DNA of 64,000 nt from the NCBI RefSeq assembly GCF_017355165.1, contig NZ_JADILK010000008.1, positions 62,001 through 126,000 on the forward strand. Reading direction: 5' to 3'. Position 1 is the first letter of the stretch; each line of letters opens with the position of its first letter. The notes beneath the pieces are model-generated. The model was not told the origin of the DNA, searched no databases, and was given only the letters and a program-made list of their open reading frames with translations. Of this stretch, positions 42,180 through 52,705 are shown piece after piece. The DNA comes from Bacillus sp. SD075 (GTDB taxonomy: Bacteria; Bacillota; Bacilli; Bacillales; DSM-1321). A program made the position numbers and the translations under genes.

Positions 42180-43604
42180 TTATTTCACTAAATAATTCAA
42201 GGCCGTGCGTAACTGAATATCATTATCTTCATCCTGGATCTTTTCCAGAATGGCGGATTCCAGATGTGCTGCGGTTTTAGCGTCCAGCTTGCCTGTCACT
42301 TTCAGGCCAAATTGTTTTTGGAATGCTTTTACTGCGATTTCTGTACTCCAATCATAATATCCATCCTCACGACCCGGTTCCAATCCAAGCCCTTTCAGAA
42401 TGCTTTGGGCATACTGGATTTGTTCATCATTCATATCCCGCTGCAAGACCTTCTCAATGGCCAGCTGATGAGCACCAAAATAATCCGGCTGTTTTACTTT
42501 GATTGTCGGTTCGATCCCTTTTTTATGGATCCAGTTCCCTGAAGGTGTCAGCCACTTATATAACGTAAGTTTAATCTTACTGCCATCCCCCATGGGAACA
42601 GCTTGCTGTACTGTGCCTTTCCCGAAGGTCTTCTCGCCGACCAATGGGTAGCCTCCAGCCTCCTGCATCGCGCCGGCAAGGATTTCCGAGGCTGAGGCAC
42701 TGCCTTTATCCGTCAAGACGGCAATCGGATAACTTTTCGCTTTCTTAAGGCTTGTAAAAAACGATTGTGTTTCCCCCGTTCTTTCCGCAATTTGCAAATA
42801 AGGCTTATCTTTTGTGATAAACTCGCCAAGAATCGTTTCCACACTTGAAAGAAGGCCACCGGGGTTGCCGCGTACATCTATGACCAAGCCCTTGATTCCC
42901 TTCTTTTCCAATTCCTTCATCTGGTTTTTGAAATCACTCGCAGTATTTTCCGAGAATGTGGTCAACTCGATATAACCGATTTGTTCTCCGGCGACTTCCT
43001 TAATGGATGAAAATACGGTATCCATTGGAATTTCGGCGCGCACCATATTGAATTCAAGCGGATTATCCACCCCTGCCCGCTTTATTTCCATTTTGACAGG
43101 CGAGCCTTTTTTACCGCGGATTTTCAGGCGTGTTTCATATAGATCCAAACCTTCTACACTCTCACCGTTCACCTTAAGGATTTGATCTTTCGGCTTTAAT
43201 CCAGCTTTTTCAGCAGGCGAATCTTTGTAGGGGGAAACAATTATGACCTTCCCCTCTTCCATTCCGATTTCAGTCCCTATCCCTTCAAAAGATGAGTCAA
43301 GGGTTTCGTTGAACTGCTTTGCGGTCTCCTTGTCCATATATACGGAATAAGGATCTTTAAGCGCTGACAGCATGCCTTGGATGGCACCCTCCACCAGGTT
43401 GGAACCGTCCACCTGTTCTACATACTGACTTACGATCAACCCGTAAGCTTGTTCCACCTTTGCCCATTCCTTATCCTTCGATATTGCCTGGCTTTCATCC
43501 TTTGCCTCATTCTTAGCCGGGAGGCTTGTCCAATATATGCCCCCCACTGCTCCAATGGCTAGTGACATGATGATTGCTAGAGGAAGTACCCATTTTTTGA
43601 CCAT
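42180..43604 (-). CDS. ctpB: Carboxy-terminal processing protease CtpB
   Basis: 474-aa S41 serine peptidase: an N-terminal membrane anchor (WVLPLAIIMSLAIGAVGGIYW), a PDZ domain (about 95-180), and a peptidase core with catalytic Ser in GSASASEIL and Lys in EKTFGKGTVQ. A C-terminal peptidoglycan-binding repeat follows (GLEPGREDGYYDWSTEIAV...). B. subtilis CtpB cleaves SpoIVFA during sporulation signalling. The ATG at 43604 has GGGGA 5 nt upstream; the frame is open 28 codons further up but without family similarity. Confidence 0.93.
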   Translation of the reverse strand: MVKKWVLPLAIIMSLAIGAVGGIYWTSLPAKNEAKDESQAISKDKEWAKVEQAYGLIVSQYVEQVDGSNLVEGAIQGMLSALKDPYSVYMDKETAKQFNETLDSSFEGIGTEIGMEEGKVIIVSPYKDSPAEKAGLKPKDQILKVNGESVEGLDLYETRLKIRGKKGSPVKMEIKRAGVDNPLEFNMVRAEIPMDTVFSSIKEVAGEQIGYIELTTFSENTASDFKNQMKELEKKGIKGLVIDVRGNPGGLLSSVETILGEFITKDKPYLQIAERTGETQSFFTSLKKAKSYPIAVLTDKGSASASEILAGAMQEAGGYPLVGEKTFGKGTVQQAVPMGDGSKIKLTLYKWLTPSGNWIHKKGIEPTIKVKQPDYFGAHQLAIEKVLQRDMNDEQIQYAQSILKGLGLEPGREDGYYDWSTEIAVKAFQKQFGLKVTGKLDAKTAAHLESAILEKIQDEDNDIQLRTALNYLVK

Positions 43605-43689
43605 ATTTATCCCCATTTCTGACCTGATATGTATTTCACTATATGAGGGGAATGGAAAGAATATGCTTAAACAAAATGGTGAAACCACA

Positions 43690-43730
43690 CAAAAAAAAAA
43701 CAGACCAGGAATTTATCCTGGTCTGTTTTT
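43690..43730 (-). terminator. Terminator after the M23 peptidase gene
   Basis: ACAGACCAGGA/TCCTGGTCTGT stem followed by a run of ten T on the minus strand. Confidence 0.92.
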
Positions 43731-43748
43731 CATTTGATATATCGGGTA

Positions 43749-45134
43749 TTAAATATTTATATAGTTTAATGGATTAACAGCATTTGACTTGCTATAATTC
43801 CATGCGCCTTTATGTAACTCAAAGTGTAAATGCTGACCGTATGAATGTCCTGTGTTACCCATGATGCCAATTTGTTGACCTTTGGCCACAACAGCACCTT
43901 CGCTTGCTTGTCTAGAACTTAAGTGTGCATACACAGTAGTCCATTGCTGACCGCCGATCGAATGGGTAACGAAGATGACGTTACCGTATGAACTTGAGAA
44001 GTAAGAACGGCTTACGACTCCGTCCGCTGCCGCTACAACTGGAACCGTTCCACTAGCAGCAATATCGATGCCGGCATGCTGTTTATTCCAACGTTCACCC
44101 ATTGTTGAAGATACATAGCCTGCACTTGGTCTAGTGAAAGTGCCCGATGATACAGCTGGCACTGAGCTTACATTAGACGAAGAGTGTGAAGGTGATGATG
44201 ATGAACTGTTACTTTTTGCACTATATCCTGAAGAGGTCGATTGTTTTTTTGATTCAGATGCTTGTGATGCTGCTTGGGCCGCCGCTTGGGCCGCTTCTTG
44301 CTCTGCACGTTTTTTCGCTTCGGCTGCCGCTTTCTTACGTGCTGCTTCCAACTCGGCAAGACGTTGATGCTCTAAACTGATGGCTGATTTGATGGCTCTT
44401 TCTTGAGCGGCAAGATTCGATTTTTCTTCCTCTAGGCCCATCTTCTCATGTTCATGCTTTTCAGTTTGTTGCTTTAATTTCTTAACTAAAGCATCCTTTT
44501 CTTGCTTTTGCTGTTTTTGTTGCTTTTGAATTTCTAAAAGTTCAGCTTTTGCCACTTCTAAACGGGCAAGCTTCGTTTCAACGGCTTTTTGCTTCTCTTC
44601 CAGAGCCTTTTTATCCAGCTCATGCTCTTTTAAAATATCGCGGTCGGCTTCAGCAATTGTCGCTACTGCTCCGACACGGTCAACTAAATCTCCAAAACTG
44701 GATGATCCGAATAATACTTCAAGGTAGTTCACGTCCCCGCCAGTCTCCTGGAAAGAAAGTGCCCTTTCCTTCAATACTTCATTACGTTTGGCGATCCGCT
44801 CTTTTAATACTTTAATCTCTTCTTTTAATGCTTCGATTTCTTTTTTCGTTTGGGTAATTTCAGCATTTTTAGCATCGATTTTTTTTGCGGACTCCGCAAT
44901 TTTCGCTTCAATGGCAGCGATTTGATCTTCTGCTGTCATTTGCTTATCCTGCAGGTTATCGATTTTCTTCTCCGTTTCGGAAATATTCGATTCAACACCC
45001 GAACGTTTTTCCTGGATGGACTCTTTCTGTTTTTCTAAATTCGAGATCGACTCGGCATAAACCGAAGGTGCTGCTAATATGCTTCCCAACCCGATCATAA
45101 TGGAGGCATTCATGGCGATGATATTTTTTTTCAA
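43749..45134 (-). CDS. M23 peptidoglycan endopeptidase with coiled-coil domain
   Basis: 461-aa secreted protein: a signal peptide ending around APSVYAES, a long N-terminal coiled coil (about 30-260; EKQKESIQEKRSGVESNI and onward), an Ala/Gln- then Ser-rich linker (about 265-330), and a C-terminal M23 LytM domain with metal ligands in HAGIDIAA and QHLHFEL. This is the EnvC/PcsB-like layout of amidases or hydrolases controlled by FtsEX. It lies right after ftsEX on the same strand, so FtsEX-activated wall hydrolysis is a strong inference. In B. subtilis the FtsEX-dependent enzyme is CwlO, encoded elsewhere and of NlpC/P60 type. Confidence 0.9.
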   Translation of the reverse strand: MKKNIIAMNASIMIGLGSILAAPSVYAESISNLEKQKESIQEKRSGVESNISETEKKIDNLQDKQMTAEDQIAAIEAKIAESAKKIDAKNAEITQTKKEIEALKEEIKVLKERIAKRNEVLKERALSFQETGGDVNYLEVLFGSSSFGDLVDRVGAVATIAEADRDILKEHELDKKALEEKQKAVETKLARLEVAKAELLEIQKQQKQQKQEKDALVKKLKQQTEKHEHEKMGLEEEKSNLAAQERAIKSAISLEHQRLAELEAARKKAAAEAKKRAEQEAAQAAAQAASQASESKKQSTSSGYSAKSNSSSSSPSHSSSNVSSVPAVSSGTFTRPSAGYVSSTMGERWNKQHAGIDIAASGTVPVVAAADGVVSRSYFSSSYGNVIFVTHSIGGQQWTTVYAHLSSRQASEGAVVAKGQQIGIMGNTGHSYGQHLHFELHKGAWNYSKSNAVNPLNYINI

Positions 45135-45229
45135 CGTTTCATTTCCCCTTTCAACCCGTTACATCCTTGCCTTGTAACGTCTCTCTATTTATATCCGGCT
45201 TCTTTTGGCTTTCGAGTAAAGGTACACTT

Positions 45230-46123
45230 TTATACTTTCAAGAACTTCCTGACGGACATCAAGCTGCCCCATATCCCGATAACGGCACCAATTACGATGA
45301 TGATGGCCGAAACTTGATAAATAAACGGATTCGCAGGCAGGAAATCTATGAATTTGAACGTGATCTGCGGTGCAGCATATTTATAAAGGTTGTAGTAGAG
45401 AACTGCAATCAGACCTATGGGAATGATGGAACCGAGGACTCCCAACCAGAGTCCCTCCAAGAAGAATGGCCAACGGATGAACGTATTCGTTGCTCCTACC
45501 AATCTCATGATCTCAATTTCTTTTCTTCTGGCTACAATGGTAATTTTAATCGTATTCGAAATCAGGAACATTGCAGTAAATAGTAAACCTACAATAAGAA
45601 CGATTCCTATGTTTCTAGCAATATTAACAAAGCTGAATAATTTCTCGACGTAGCCTTGTCCATATTTAACACTTTGGATATACTCCAAACCTTCGATTTT
45701 TTTTGCCACCTTAATGACATCTTGCGGGGATTTCGTTTTGATAACATAAACGTCCCTTAATGGGTTATCCTGTTCAAATGGTTTAAATGCCTCACCATTA
45801 TCTCCTAAATCATCTATTAAATTAGTAAGCTCTTCATCTTTTGGAGAGAAAATCACTGATTCAATGCCGTTTATCTCCGTAATTTGCTTACCGATAGCTT
45901 TTATATCGTCATCATTCGCCGCATTATCAATATGTGCACGAACTTCGACATCTTTCTCCACATTTCCCGCGATATGATTTAAATTCATCATGAGCACTAA
46001 AAAGACGCCAACCAAGGTTAGAGTGACCGTTACTGCACTGACTGAAGCAAACGTCATCCATCCATTACGGCCAATATTTTTAAAACTTTCACGGAAGTGA
46101 CGGAGCAATGTTCTAAATTTCAT
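45230..46123 (-). CDS. ftsX: Cell division ABC transporter permease FtsX
   Basis: 297-aa membrane subunit with the FtsX start RHFRESFKNIGRNGWMTFAS, four membrane helices and a large extracytoplasmic domain (about 60-165) that contacts peptidoglycan hydrolases. The ATG at 46123 overlaps the ftsE stop region and has GAGGTGA 8 nt upstream; the frame is open eight codons higher. Confidence 0.95.
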   Translation of the reverse strand: MKFRTLLRHFRESFKNIGRNGWMTFASVSAVTVTLTLVGVFLVLMMNLNHIAGNVEKDVEVRAHIDNAANDDDIKAIGKQITEINGIESVIFSPKDEELTNLIDDLGDNGEAFKPFEQDNPLRDVYVIKTKSPQDVIKVAKKIEGLEYIQSVKYGQGYVEKLFSFVNIARNIGIVLIVGLLFTAMFLISNTIKITIVARRKEIEIMRLVGATNTFIRWPFFLEGLWLGVLGSIIPIGLIAVLYYNLYKYAAPQITFKFIDFLPANPFIYQVSAIIIVIGAVIGIWGSLMSVRKFLKV

Positions 46124-46799
46124 ATCCGTAATCACCTCGATGTTCATCGCGAACTATTTTTCCACTTTCAATGGCAATGACACGTCGTTTAATATTGTTG
46201 ACGATATCCCTATTATGGGTGGCCATGACAAGTGTAGTCCCTCGTTTATTAATTTCTTCAAATATGTTCATGATTTCCCATGATGTTTCGGGATCAAGGT
46301 TACCTGTAGGCTCGTCGGCTATAACCACCTTAGGATCATTGACGATCGAACGGGCTATTGCAACCCTTTGCTGTTCCCCACCAGATAACTCGGAAGGGAG
46401 CATTCTCGCTTTATGTTTAATGCCAACCAGATCAAGGACTTCCATGACCCTCTTTTTGATTTCTTCTGGTTCCTTTTCAATAACTTCCATGGCAAAAGCA
46501 ACATTTTCATATGCAGTGAATGTTTGAAGGAGTTTGAAATCTTGGAATACCATACCGATATTACGGCGGAATAGAGGAACTTTCGAATTGCGGATACTTG
46601 GCAGGCTAAGGCCATTGACCATGATATTACCGCTTGTAGGCTTTTCTTCCCTATACATCATTTTGATGAAGGTCGATTTTCCGGCACCGCTCGGACCCAC
46701 TACATAAACGAACTCGCCTGGCTTTATTTTCACATTGATTCCATTAATGGCAATGACGCCATTTGGATATGTCTTTTTCACATCTATCATTTCTATCAT
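46113..46799 (-). CDS. ftsE: Cell division ABC transporter ATP-binding protein FtsE
   Basis: 228-aa ABC ATPase with Walker A GPSGAGKSTF, signature LSGGEQQR and Walker B VVIADEPTGNLD. It powers FtsX-dependent activation of wall hydrolases. The upstream gap (46800-47092) holds no gene on the minus strand. Confidence 0.96.
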   Translation of the reverse strand: MIEMIDVKKTYPNGVIAINGINVKIKPGEFVYVVGPSGAGKSTFIKMMYREEKPTSGNIMVNGLSLPSIRNSKVPLFRRNIGMVFQDFKLLQTFTAYENVAFAMEVIEKEPEEIKKRVMEVLDLVGIKHKARMLPSELSGGEQQRVAIARSIVNDPKVVIADEPTGNLDPETSWEIMNIFEEINKRGTTLVMATHNRDIVNNIKRRVIAIESGKIVRDEHRGDYGYEI

Positions 46800-47053
46800 T
46801 CTAAAACCACCTAATTTGCTTGGATTATCACTATGTACCTACAGCTTTTTCGACAATTTCCACTGAAATCTGACAGGAATCTCTCTTACTTGAGCACAGA
46901 AACATTATAACATCATATTTTGTCAAATTAAGCATAAAAAATATTACAGTTTCATTTCAGTTAGACATATATCAACATCTATGTAATAATTCCAGGATTT
47001 GATTGCTTGATAAGGGGGGTGAATATGAGTGGTTTCGAGGTTTAAAGGAGGCT

Positions 47054-47089
47054 AAATGAAACGTCCTGCTATGCAGGACGTTTCATTAA
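47054..47089 (-). terminator. cccB terminator
   Basis: AATGAAACGTCCTGC/GCAGGACGTTTCATT, 15-bp perfect stem with a 3-nt loop, close after the cccB stop. The U-tract is short. Confidence 0.7.
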
Positions 47090-47092
47090 TCA

Positions 47093-47434
47093 TTACTTAT
47101 GTTTAGCAAGCCATTCAGCGACCATGCTTGCTTCCTTGCCTTGGATTATTCCTTTTGGCATTCCACCTTGGCCATTAGCAATGACTTTTTCGATGTCGGC
47201 TTTCGATAGCTTCGAACCGACCTTCGTTAAATTCGGTCCAACTCCGCCTTCAAGATTCACTGCATGACAACTTGAACATTTGTTTTCGTAAATTTTTGCG
47301 GCATCACCCGCACCTGCCGTAGTCGTTTCATTATTTTCACCTGCCGGCTCTTTATCTGCAGCATCATCGTTCCCGCCGCATGCAGCCAAGGCTAAAGAAG
47401 TACCCAAAACTAGGGCTAACCATTTCATTTTCAT
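47093..47434 (-). CDS. cccB: Cytochrome c-551 lipoprotein
   Basis: 113-aa membrane-anchored c-type cytochrome: lipobox ALAAC (Cys18), a Gly/Glu/Thr-rich linker, haem-binding CSSCH and a probable axial Met in GGMPKGI. It passes electrons on the outer face of the membrane toward cytochrome oxidases. The ATG at 47434 has AGGGGG 8 nt upstream. Position between ftsE and yvjA matches B. subtilis cccB. Confidence 0.93.
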   Translation of the reverse strand: MKMKWLALVLGTSLALAACGGNDDAADKEPAGENNETTTAGAGDAAKIYENKCSSCHAVNLEGGVGPNLTKVGSKLSKADIEKVIANGQGGMPKGIIQGKEASMVAEWLAKHK

Positions 47435-47483
47435 TGAATATACCCCCTCTGATTTATACCAGCACAAGAACATTATACCAATT

Positions 47484-48347
47484 TCAATCCAGTTTAAAAC
47501 CCTCCCCGAGTACCTCCGATGCGTCCATTACAATTACAAACGCTTTAGGATCAACGAGTTTCACCAATTGTTTCAATTTGGTGAATTCCGACTGATCTAT
47601 TACGCACATCAAAATTGGTCGAGCATCATCCGTATAGCCGCCATACCCGGATATGCCTGTTACACCCCGGTCCAGCTCATGTATGATAGCATCCCTTACT
47701 TCCATTTCTTTATTCGTGATTATTAGTGACATCTTGGACCGGTTCAAACCAATCTGGACGAGGTCGATCGTCTTGCTTGTCACATATAATCCTATTAATG
47801 CATAAAGCCCTTTTTCAATATCAAAAACAATGGCAGCACTCAAAACGATGATTCCATCAATGACAGCCACACAGGTCCCTAATGACAGATGGGTATACTT
47901 ATGAAAAATCTGTGCAGCTAAATCAGTACCCCCTGTGGAACCCTTCCCGCGAAAGACGATCCCCAGCCCAAGTCCGACCATCATCCCCCCGCAAATCGAA
48001 CCAAGCAATGCATCATTCGTCCATGCATCCCACTCCTTTGTCAGAAATACCACTAAAGGCAAAAACAGGGTTCCAATCAGGCTTTTGGCTCCGAAATGTC
48101 TTCCAAGGATAATGAGTCCCGCAATGAACAAGGGGATATTAAACCCCCAAAGTACATAAGCCGGCTCCCAACCGAGAGTAGAATCCAAAATCGTGCTAAT
48201 CCCGCTGACCCCTCCAGATGCGACCTGGTTAGGCAGTAAGAATACATTAAAACCAATGGCAATTATGGCCGAACCGACAATCACCAATCCATACTCCATT
48301 AACTTTTGAATGAAAGGGTGCTTCCGCTCCCGGTATCTTTTCTTCAT
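47484..48347 (-). CDS. yvjA: YitT family membrane protein YvjA
   Basis: 287-aa DUF161 plus DUF2179 protein: five or six membrane segments (GLVIVGSAIIAIGFNVFLLPNQVASGG; GMMVGLGLGIVFRGKGSTGGTDL) and a C-terminal cytoplasmic domain (SLIITNKEMEVRDAIIHELDRGVT). Function unknown. Start at ATG 48347 by position of GGAGA; the frame is open nine codons higher. Confidence 0.88.
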   Translation of the reverse strand: MKKRYRERKHPFIQKLMEYGLVIVGSAIIAIGFNVFLLPNQVASGGVSGISTILDSTLGWEPAYVLWGFNIPLFIAGLIILGRHFGAKSLIGTLFLPLVVFLTKEWDAWTNDALLGSICGGMMVGLGLGIVFRGKGSTGGTDLAAQIFHKYTHLSLGTCVAVIDGIIVLSAAIVFDIEKGLYALIGLYVTSKTIDLVQIGLNRSKMSLIITNKEMEVRDAIIHELDRGVTGISGYGGYTDDARPILMCVIDQSEFTKLKQLVKLVDPKAFVIVMDASEVLGEGFKLD

Positions 48348-48463
48348 TTTGCATAAGTCTCCTCGAACCATCATTATTATCTAGTATTGGCCGAAAGAGG
48401 TAGAGCATCCCTTTTCAATCCTGTAAATGTCAGCCAGAAGATTCGTTAAAAAGGAAATCATAA

Positions 48464-48494
48464 AAAAAGCCGGACCGGGGAAACCGGTCCGACT
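48464..48494 (-). terminator. prfB terminator
   Basis: GGACCGG/CCGGTCC stem extended by flanking pairs, followed by seven T on the minus strand. Confidence 0.9.
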
Positions 48495-48502
48495 GGCTGA
48501 TC

Positions 48503-49601
48503 TTATAATTTCGAACGCAAGTACGCATCAATGAACATATCGATATCCCCATCCATGACTGCTCCCAAGTTTCCGGTCTCGGCACTTGTACGGTGATCTT
48601 TAACCATGGAATACGGGTGGAAAACATAAGAACGAATTTGGCTTCCCCAGCCAATTTCCTTTTGCTCACCCCGGATTTCATCCAAATCCGCTTGTTGCTG
48701 TTCAATTTCACGTTGATACAATTTGGCTTTCAGCATATTCATGGCTTGGGCCTTGTTTTTGATTTGAGATCTCTCGTTTTGGCACGTTACCACGGTGTTC
48801 GTAGGTATATGGGTGATCCGGACTGCCGAGTCAGTTGTATTGATATGCTGACCACCTGCACCACTTGCCCGGTACGTATCGACTTTCAAATCTTCCGTGC
48901 GGATTTCTATATTGATCGTTTCATCGAATTCCGGCATGACTTCACATGAAACGAATGAAGTATGTCGTCTCCCTGAAGAATCGAAAGGAGAAATCCGGAC
49001 AAGACGGTGTACCCCTTTTTCCGCTTTCAAATAACCATAGGCGTTATGGCCTTTGAAAATTAAAGTGACACTCTTGATTCCTGCTTCATCACCTGGTAGG
49101 TAATCAAGGGTTTCCACTTTAAAACCTCTTTTTTCACCCCATCTTGTATACATACGCAGCAGCATGGAACCCCAATCCTGGGACTCCGTTCCGCCTGCAC
49201 CAGGATGCAGTTCAAGAATGGCATTTTTCGAGTCATATTCTTCACTTAGTAAAAGTTGAAGTTCAAAGTCATTCATCTTTTGTGAAAGGATCGTGATTTC
49301 TTCTTCCAGCTCAGCCAAAAGTTCTTGATCATTCTCCTCTTTTACTAATTCATATGTCAAATCCAGATTTTCATATGATTCATTCAGATCGGACAATTGA
49401 TTGACTTGTTCTTTCAAAGCATTCGTTTCATTGATGACAGTTTGTGCTTTTTGCTGATCATTCCAAAAATCGGGATGTGTCATTTCATTTTCAAGCTGTG
49501 CGATTCGTGCCTCTTTTTCATCTAAGTCAAAGAGACCCCCTAAAGTCCGTTAATCGTTGCGCTGTCCGTTCAAGTTCATTTCTTATTTCTGCTAATTCCA
49601 T
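48503..49601 (-). CDS. prfB: Peptide chain release factor 2 with programmed +1 frameshift
   Basis: RF2, about 365 aa, terminates translation at UAA and UGA. The first 24 codons (49601-49530, [15 protein letters not shown]...) end at CTT TGA C, preceded by AGGGGG three bases upstream. The ribosome shifts +1, skipping base 49529, and continues in the frame 49528-48503. This is the conserved autoregulatory site: scarce RF2 leaves the UGA unread and favours the shift. The GGQ motif ([12 protein letters not shown]) and the SPF anticodon-like tripeptide (RISPFDSSG) are intact. Reading the downstream frame alone would lose the N-terminus. Confidence 0.97.
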
Positions 49602-49773
49602 TTCTCTTCACCTCATTAAGTATGTTAAAAAAAATCCCTGAAGAAGGATTCGCTTCATTACACAAATAAACTTCTTCAAACTATATGCAAATATATTGCT
49701 TTATGCAAACTAAACATGAAAAGAGGCGGCAAGCCTTGCACTTAACCGTCCCATAATCATTATACACCTAACT

Positions 49774-52287
49774 TTAGCCTAAATTGCCATGGCAATTCTT
49801 ATATTTTTTTCCGCTGCCACATGGGCATGAAGCGTTTCGGCCAACGTCTTCCTTTTTACGGGCAGGGGCTTTTTTCACTTTTCCCCCGTCTTCTTCCTTC
49901 GGATTGACCGCTTGTCCTTTTATGACTTCCTTACGCTCCAAATTGTTGCGGATTTCAGCCTTCATGATATATTTGGCAACCTCATCTTCCATGGAAGCAA
50001 TCATGGCTTCAAACATTGCGAAACCTTCTGATTGGTATTCACGTAACGGATCGATCTGGCCATAAGCACGAAGGTGGATCCCTTGGCGCAATTGCTCCAT
50101 AGCATCAATATGGTCCATCCACTTACTATCCACTGCACGAAGAACGATTACTTTTTCGAATTCACGCATTTGTTCTTCAGATAGCTCTTCTTCTTTTTGA
50201 TCATAGCCTTCTTTCACTTTTGCTAAAATGAAATCAACCAATTCCGATTCATTTTTCCCTTCCAAATCAGCTACAGTGATCGAACCTTCATTGAATAGGT
50301 TACCATTCAGGTAATCGACAAGGCCTTGGAAATTCCAGCCTTCCTCATCTCCCATTGGTGCAAACGCGACAACATTTCGCTGGATGGATGCCGTAATCAT
50401 CGTTTCGACGATTTCACGTAAGTTCTCACTTTCCATGACATCGAAACGCTGTTTATATATAATTTCCCGTTGTTGACGGAGAACATCATCATACTGCAGC
50501 AATTGCTTCCGTGAATCGAAGTTATTGCCTTCGACCCGTTTCTGTGCGGATTCAACGGCCCTTGTAACCATTTTACTTTGAATTGGCTGGGAGTCATCCA
50601 TTCCAAGGCGTGCCATCATGTTTTTCATGTTATCCGAACCGAAGCGGCGCATCAATTCATCTTCCATTGATAAATAGAATTGAGTGACCCCTGGGTCTCC
50701 CTGACGGCCGGACCGTCCACGCAGCTGGTTATCTATACGTCTGCTTTCATGACGTTCCGTGCCTATGACAGCAAGGCCCCCGAGCTCCTTGACACCTTCA
50801 CCAAGCTTGATATCCGTACCGCGCCCTGCCATGTTCGTAGCAATCGTCACTGAGCCTTGATTACCTGCATTCGCAATGATTTCCGCTTCACGCTCATGGT
50901 TCTTCGCATTCAAAACGTCATGAGGTATTCCTTTTTTTGACAAATAGGCAGATATGACTTCAGATGTTTCGATGGCAACCGTACCGACAAGCACTGGCTG
51001 ACCCTTTGTATAACGTTCAGCGATGTCTTCCACAACAGCTTTGAATTTCCCATCCGTTGTCGCATATATAAGATCTGCCCTGTCATCCCTGATGATATTC
51101 CTGTTTGTCGGGATCGCAATGACATTCATATTATAAATATTGCGGAACTCCTCTTCTTCCGTTTTAGCTGTACCGGTCATACCTGAAAGTTTTTCATACA
51201 TCCTGAAATAGTTCTGGAATGTGATCGTCGCAAGAGTCATGCTCTCATTTTGAATTTCAAGTCCTTCTTTCGCTTCGATCGCCTGGTGGAGACCTTCACT
51301 GTAACGGCGGCCTTTCATCAAACGGCCAGTGAATTGGTCAACGATGACTATCTCGCCTTCCTGGACCACATAATCCACATCCAAATGCATGGAAACATGC
51401 GCCTTTAACGCCTGGTTGATATGATGATTCAAAGTAACGTGATTAATATCGAACAAATTATCGATATTAAACGCTTTTTCAGCTCGATTCATCCCATCTT
51501 CCGTCAGTTGAACACCTTTTGTCTTTTCATCATATGTGAAGTCCGTTTCTTTTTTTAAGGTTCTCACAAACGCATTGGCCTGGATATAAAGCTGAGCCGA
51601 TTTTTGTGCGGAACCGGAAATGATCAATGGCGTTCTTGCCTCATCGATCAAAATCGAATCGACCTCATCAATGACAGCAAAGTGCAGCGGACGCTGTACC
51701 ATTTGTTCTTTATATAACACCATATTGTCACGAAGGTAATCAAAACCTAACTCATTATTCGTACTGTACGTAATGTCCGCATTGTACGCGGCTTGTTTTT
51801 CTTCTTTGGAATGACTGTTCAAATTCAATCCGACGGTCAAACCAAGGAAATCATACAATACCCCCATCTCGGTGGCATCCCGGTGTGCCAAGTATTCATT
51901 GACAGTAACGACATGTACACCTTTACCGGTAAGCGCGTTTAAATAAACCGGCATGGTGGATGTTAAGGTTTTACCTTCCCCTGTTTTCATCTCGGAGATA
52001 TTTCCATCATGAAGGGATGCACCACCCATGATTTGAACACGGTAAGGGTATAAGCCCAGAGCACGCTTCGCCCCTTCACGCGCAACTGCAAAAGCCTCAA
52101 CGAGCAAATCATCAACGGTCTCCCCATTTTGATAACGCTCTTTAAACTCACCCGTTTTGGCACGCAACAATTCATCCGATAACGCAGCTGTCTCATCAGC
52201 CAGCGCTTCGACCTGATCAGCGATTTTTTCTAAACGTTTGATTTCTCGCTTATTCGGATCAAAAACTTTATTTAATATATTAAGCAT
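49774..52287 (-). CDS. secA: Preprotein translocase ATPase SecA
   Basis: 837-aa motor of the Sec pathway. It has Walker [16 protein letters not shown]-type Walker B ([17 protein letters not shown]), helicase motifs [17 protein letters not shown] and [13 protein letters not shown], and the C-terminal zinc motif [14 protein letters not shown] that binds SecB or ribosomes. In Bacillus it sits directly upstream of prfB. The gap to prfB (172 nt) has no clear terminator. Confidence 0.97.
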   Translation of the reverse strand: MLNILNKVFDPNKREIKRLEKIADQVEALADETAALSDELLRAKTGEFKERYQNGETVDDLLVEAFAVAREGAKRALGLYPYRVQIMGGASLHDGNISEMKTGEGKTLTSTMPVYLNALTGKGVHVVTVNEYLAHRDATEMGVLYDFLGLTVGLNLNSHSKEEKQAAYNADITYSTNNELGFDYLRDNMVLYKEQMVQRPLHFAVIDEVDSILIDEARTPLIISGSAQKSAQLYIQANAFVRTLKKETDFTYDEKTKGVQLTEDGMNRAEKAFNIDNLFDINHVTLNHHINQALKAHVSMHLDVDYVVQEGEIVIVDQFTGRLMKGRRYSEGLHQAIEAKEGLEIQNESMTLATITFQNYFRMYEKLSGMTGTAKTEEEEFRNIYNMNVIAIPTNRNIIRDDRADLIYATTDGKFKAVVEDIAERYTKGQPVLVGTVAIETSEVISAYLSKKGIPHDVLNAKNHEREAEIIANAGNQGSVTIATNMAGRGTDIKLGEGVKELGGLAVIGTERHESRRIDNQLRGRSGRQGDPGVTQFYLSMEDELMRRFGSDNMKNMMARLGMDDSQPIQSKMVTRAVESAQKRVEGNNFDSRKQLLQYDDVLRQQREIIYKQRFDVMESENLREIVETMITASIQRNVVAFAPMGDEEGWNFQGLVDYLNGNLFNEGSITVADLEGKNESELVDFILAKVKEGYDQKEEELSEEQMREFEKVIVLRAVDSKWMDHIDAMEQLRQGIHLRAYGQIDPLREYQSEGFAMFEAMIASMEDEVAKYIMKAEIRNNLERKEVIKGQAVNPKEEDGGKVKKAPARKKEDVGRNASCPCGSGKKYKNCHGNLG

Positions 52288-52383
52288 TCAGTAACGCTCC
52301 TCTATTATGGTAATGATCGTTCAATGACAAAATTCATATAAGTAAGAAGAAACACATCTTCTTTTATTACTAATGCACGCTTA

Positions 52384-52412
52384 ATTTTACCACTTCTATC
52401 CTAGAGGTACAA
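52384..52412 (-). promoter_or_regulatory. secA promoter
   Basis: Minus strand TTGTAC (52412-52407), 17 nt, TAAAAT (52389-52384), about 95 nt before the secA ATG. A hairpin (GAAGA/TCTTC with flanking AGTAA/TTACT, 52340-52370) lies in the leader. The remainder up to the sinR-like gene (52413-52705) has no gene and no clear Spo0A or SinR site. Confidence 0.6.
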
Positions 52413-52705
52413 CTTCATGTCACTTCCATGCCTATAGACCTGAATTCAATTCTTGAGAAAAACAATGGATAAATGAGGAGGAAAACTGTTAAAATAAGAG
52501 GAAGTATAAAAAATTTGTTGCAAACTCCCCACTATTCCATATGCAAATGAGAATATCCGTAACCTTCCATCACTAGATGCTGTGTCCTCTCTAGAGATAG
52601 CATGTCAAGGTAATCCAATCTTACAGGCTTCATGTTTTGAATATAAGATGGGCTACTGAAACTTAATAGCGGAAGATAAATAGAACATGTTTCGAGGTGG
52701 TATTG

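Noticed and set aside
52413-52705. Spo0A or SinR sites upstream of the sinR-like gene
   Set aside because: No TGTCGAA-type box and no full GTTCTYT pair; ATAGAAC near 52683 has a mismatch.
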